Part shown: positions 5,637 to 6,222 of the stretch, piece by piece
How the letters are laid out: every line of letters starts with the position of its first letter
Numbering within the stretch: position 1 is the first letter of the stretch
From: Cellvibrionales bacterium UBA4495
Lineage (GTDB): Bacteria; Pseudomonadota; Gammaproteobacteria; Pseudomonadales; Porticoccaceae
Direction: 5' to 3'
Length of the DNA stretch: 6,222 nucleotides
Assembly: GCA_002388905.1 (NCBI GenBank)
Contig: DGNJ01000072.1
Span: 1 to 6,222 of the forward strand
The notes under the pieces: generated by a model
The model's input: the letters and a program-made list of their open reading frames with translations, nothing else
Told to the model about the DNA's origin: nothing
Database searches by the model: none
Translations under genes and position numbers: made by a program

Positions 5637-6222
5637 ATGAACATCAGCACCACCATTCGTGATGAGCAACAATTTGAAGTGGTCTGGCCGCTGGGCCGAA
5701 GCGAGCGCATGGAAACCAACTTTGCCGATCGGCTTGGCGACCTGAACGGCAAAACCATTGCCGAAGTCTGGTCCTGGATGTGGGGCGGCGACCTGGCCTT
5801 TGCCGTGGTCCGCGAACAATTAAAAGCCCGCTACCCGGATATCCGCTTCATACCCTATACCGAATTCGGCAATATCCACGGGCCCGAGGAGAATGAAGTT
5901 ATCGCCCGCCTGCCGGAAAAGTTCAGGGAACACGGCGTCGATGCCGTGATTCTGGGCATTGCCAATTGCGGCAGCTGTACGCCGGCGGTATTGCGGGCCC
6001 ACCTGGCCTGCGAACGCGCCGGTTATCCTTCGGTATCCATTGTCGGGGAACCCTTCGTCGCCCAGTCCACCGCCGTTGCCGAACATCTCGGCGTGGCGGG
6101 GGCGGCCATGGCCGTGTACCCCGGCAATATCGAGGCGGACAGCAAGGATAACTTCAGGGAGAAATGCGCCAAAAACCTGCCGGACCCGATCGTCGAGGGG
6201 CTGACAGCGGGCAATATCGGCG
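5637..6222 (+). CDS. UGSC-family protein, cysteine form (NCGSC), partial at the right edge
   Basis: The open frame runs from ATG 5637 to the window edge with no stop, giving 195 residues. Seen: an N-terminal WPLGRSERMETNFADRL segment; GKTIAEVWSWMWGGDLAFAVV (38-58), matching the family's first strand and glycine turn; DAVILGIANCGSCTPAVL (102-119) with C111-G112-S113-C114; and ERAGYPSVSIVGEPFV (126-141). In family members known as selenoproteins the motif is U-G-S-C; here codon 111 is TGC (5967-5969), so it is the cysteine form. The C-x-x-C pair suggests redox or thiol chemistry. The motif and the following ERAGYP stretch recall the active site of glycine/sarcosine/betaine reductase component B (remembered resemblance, not a search). 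The reaction is unknown. The gene follows the DUF6282 gene by 140 bases on the same strand. Confidence 0.85.
   Translation, partial: MNISTTIRDEQQFEVVWPLGRSERMETNFADRLGDLNGKTIAEVWSWMWGGDLAFAVVREQLKARYPDIRFIPYTEFGNIHGPEENEVIARLPEKFREHGVDAVILGIANCGSCTPAVLRAHLACERAGYPSVSIVGEPFVAQSTAVAEHLGVAGAAMAVYPGNIEADSKDNFREKCAKNLPDPIVEGLTAGNIG

Noticed and set aside
5967..5969. Selenocysteine codon in the UGSC motif
   Set aside because: The codon is TGC, not TGA, so this protein is the cysteine form and no SECIS element is expected.

Overview
The window looks like chromosomal DNA of a GC-rich proteobacterium, roughly 60 % GC by eye. Gene layout, Shine-Dalgarno sites and protein families fit a gammaproteobacterium or similar aerobic degrader, but nothing here fixes the genus. 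It holds six protein genes in two divergent arms and no RNA gene, insertion sequence, CRISPR array or regulator gene.

Left arm, minus strand, read from about 3390 towards 1: a small VOC-fold (glyoxalase/methylmalonyl-CoA epimerase-like) protein with a GTG start, a 12-helix MFS transporter of the oxalate/formate-antiporter-like type, and the large subunit of a Rieske aromatic-ring-hydroxylating oxygenase that runs off the left edge. The oxygenase is in a frame that stays open to the window edge, and all of its iron-sulfur and mononuclear-iron ligands can be read. The genes are separated by 204 and 146 bases, so each probably has its own promoter. A good sigma70-type promoter lies just upstream of the oxygenase gene.

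Right arm, plus strand, from about 3747 to the end: an NAD-type short-chain dehydrogenase/reductase (SDR), a DUF6282-type metal-dependent hydrolase 28 bases after it, and, after a 140-base gap, a UGSC-family protein cut by the right edge. Its active-site motif reads Cys-Gly-Ser-Cys where the family's selenoprotein members carry selenocysteine (U) first.

Between the arms lies a 356-base divergent control region. It has an AT-rich core, a 19-base palindrome, a 40-base nested dyad, a possible promoter and a strong hairpin ending just before the SDR start.

Inference: the cluster looks like uptake and oxidative catabolism of a small cyclic or aromatic compound. The transporter would bring it in, the Rieske oxygenase hydroxylate it, the SDR oxidise the diol or alcohol, and the VOC, DUF6282 and UGSC proteins carry out later steps whose chemistry is not known. 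The pairing of two poorly characterised families (DUF6282 and UGSC) with a Rieske oxygenase is the most interesting feature.
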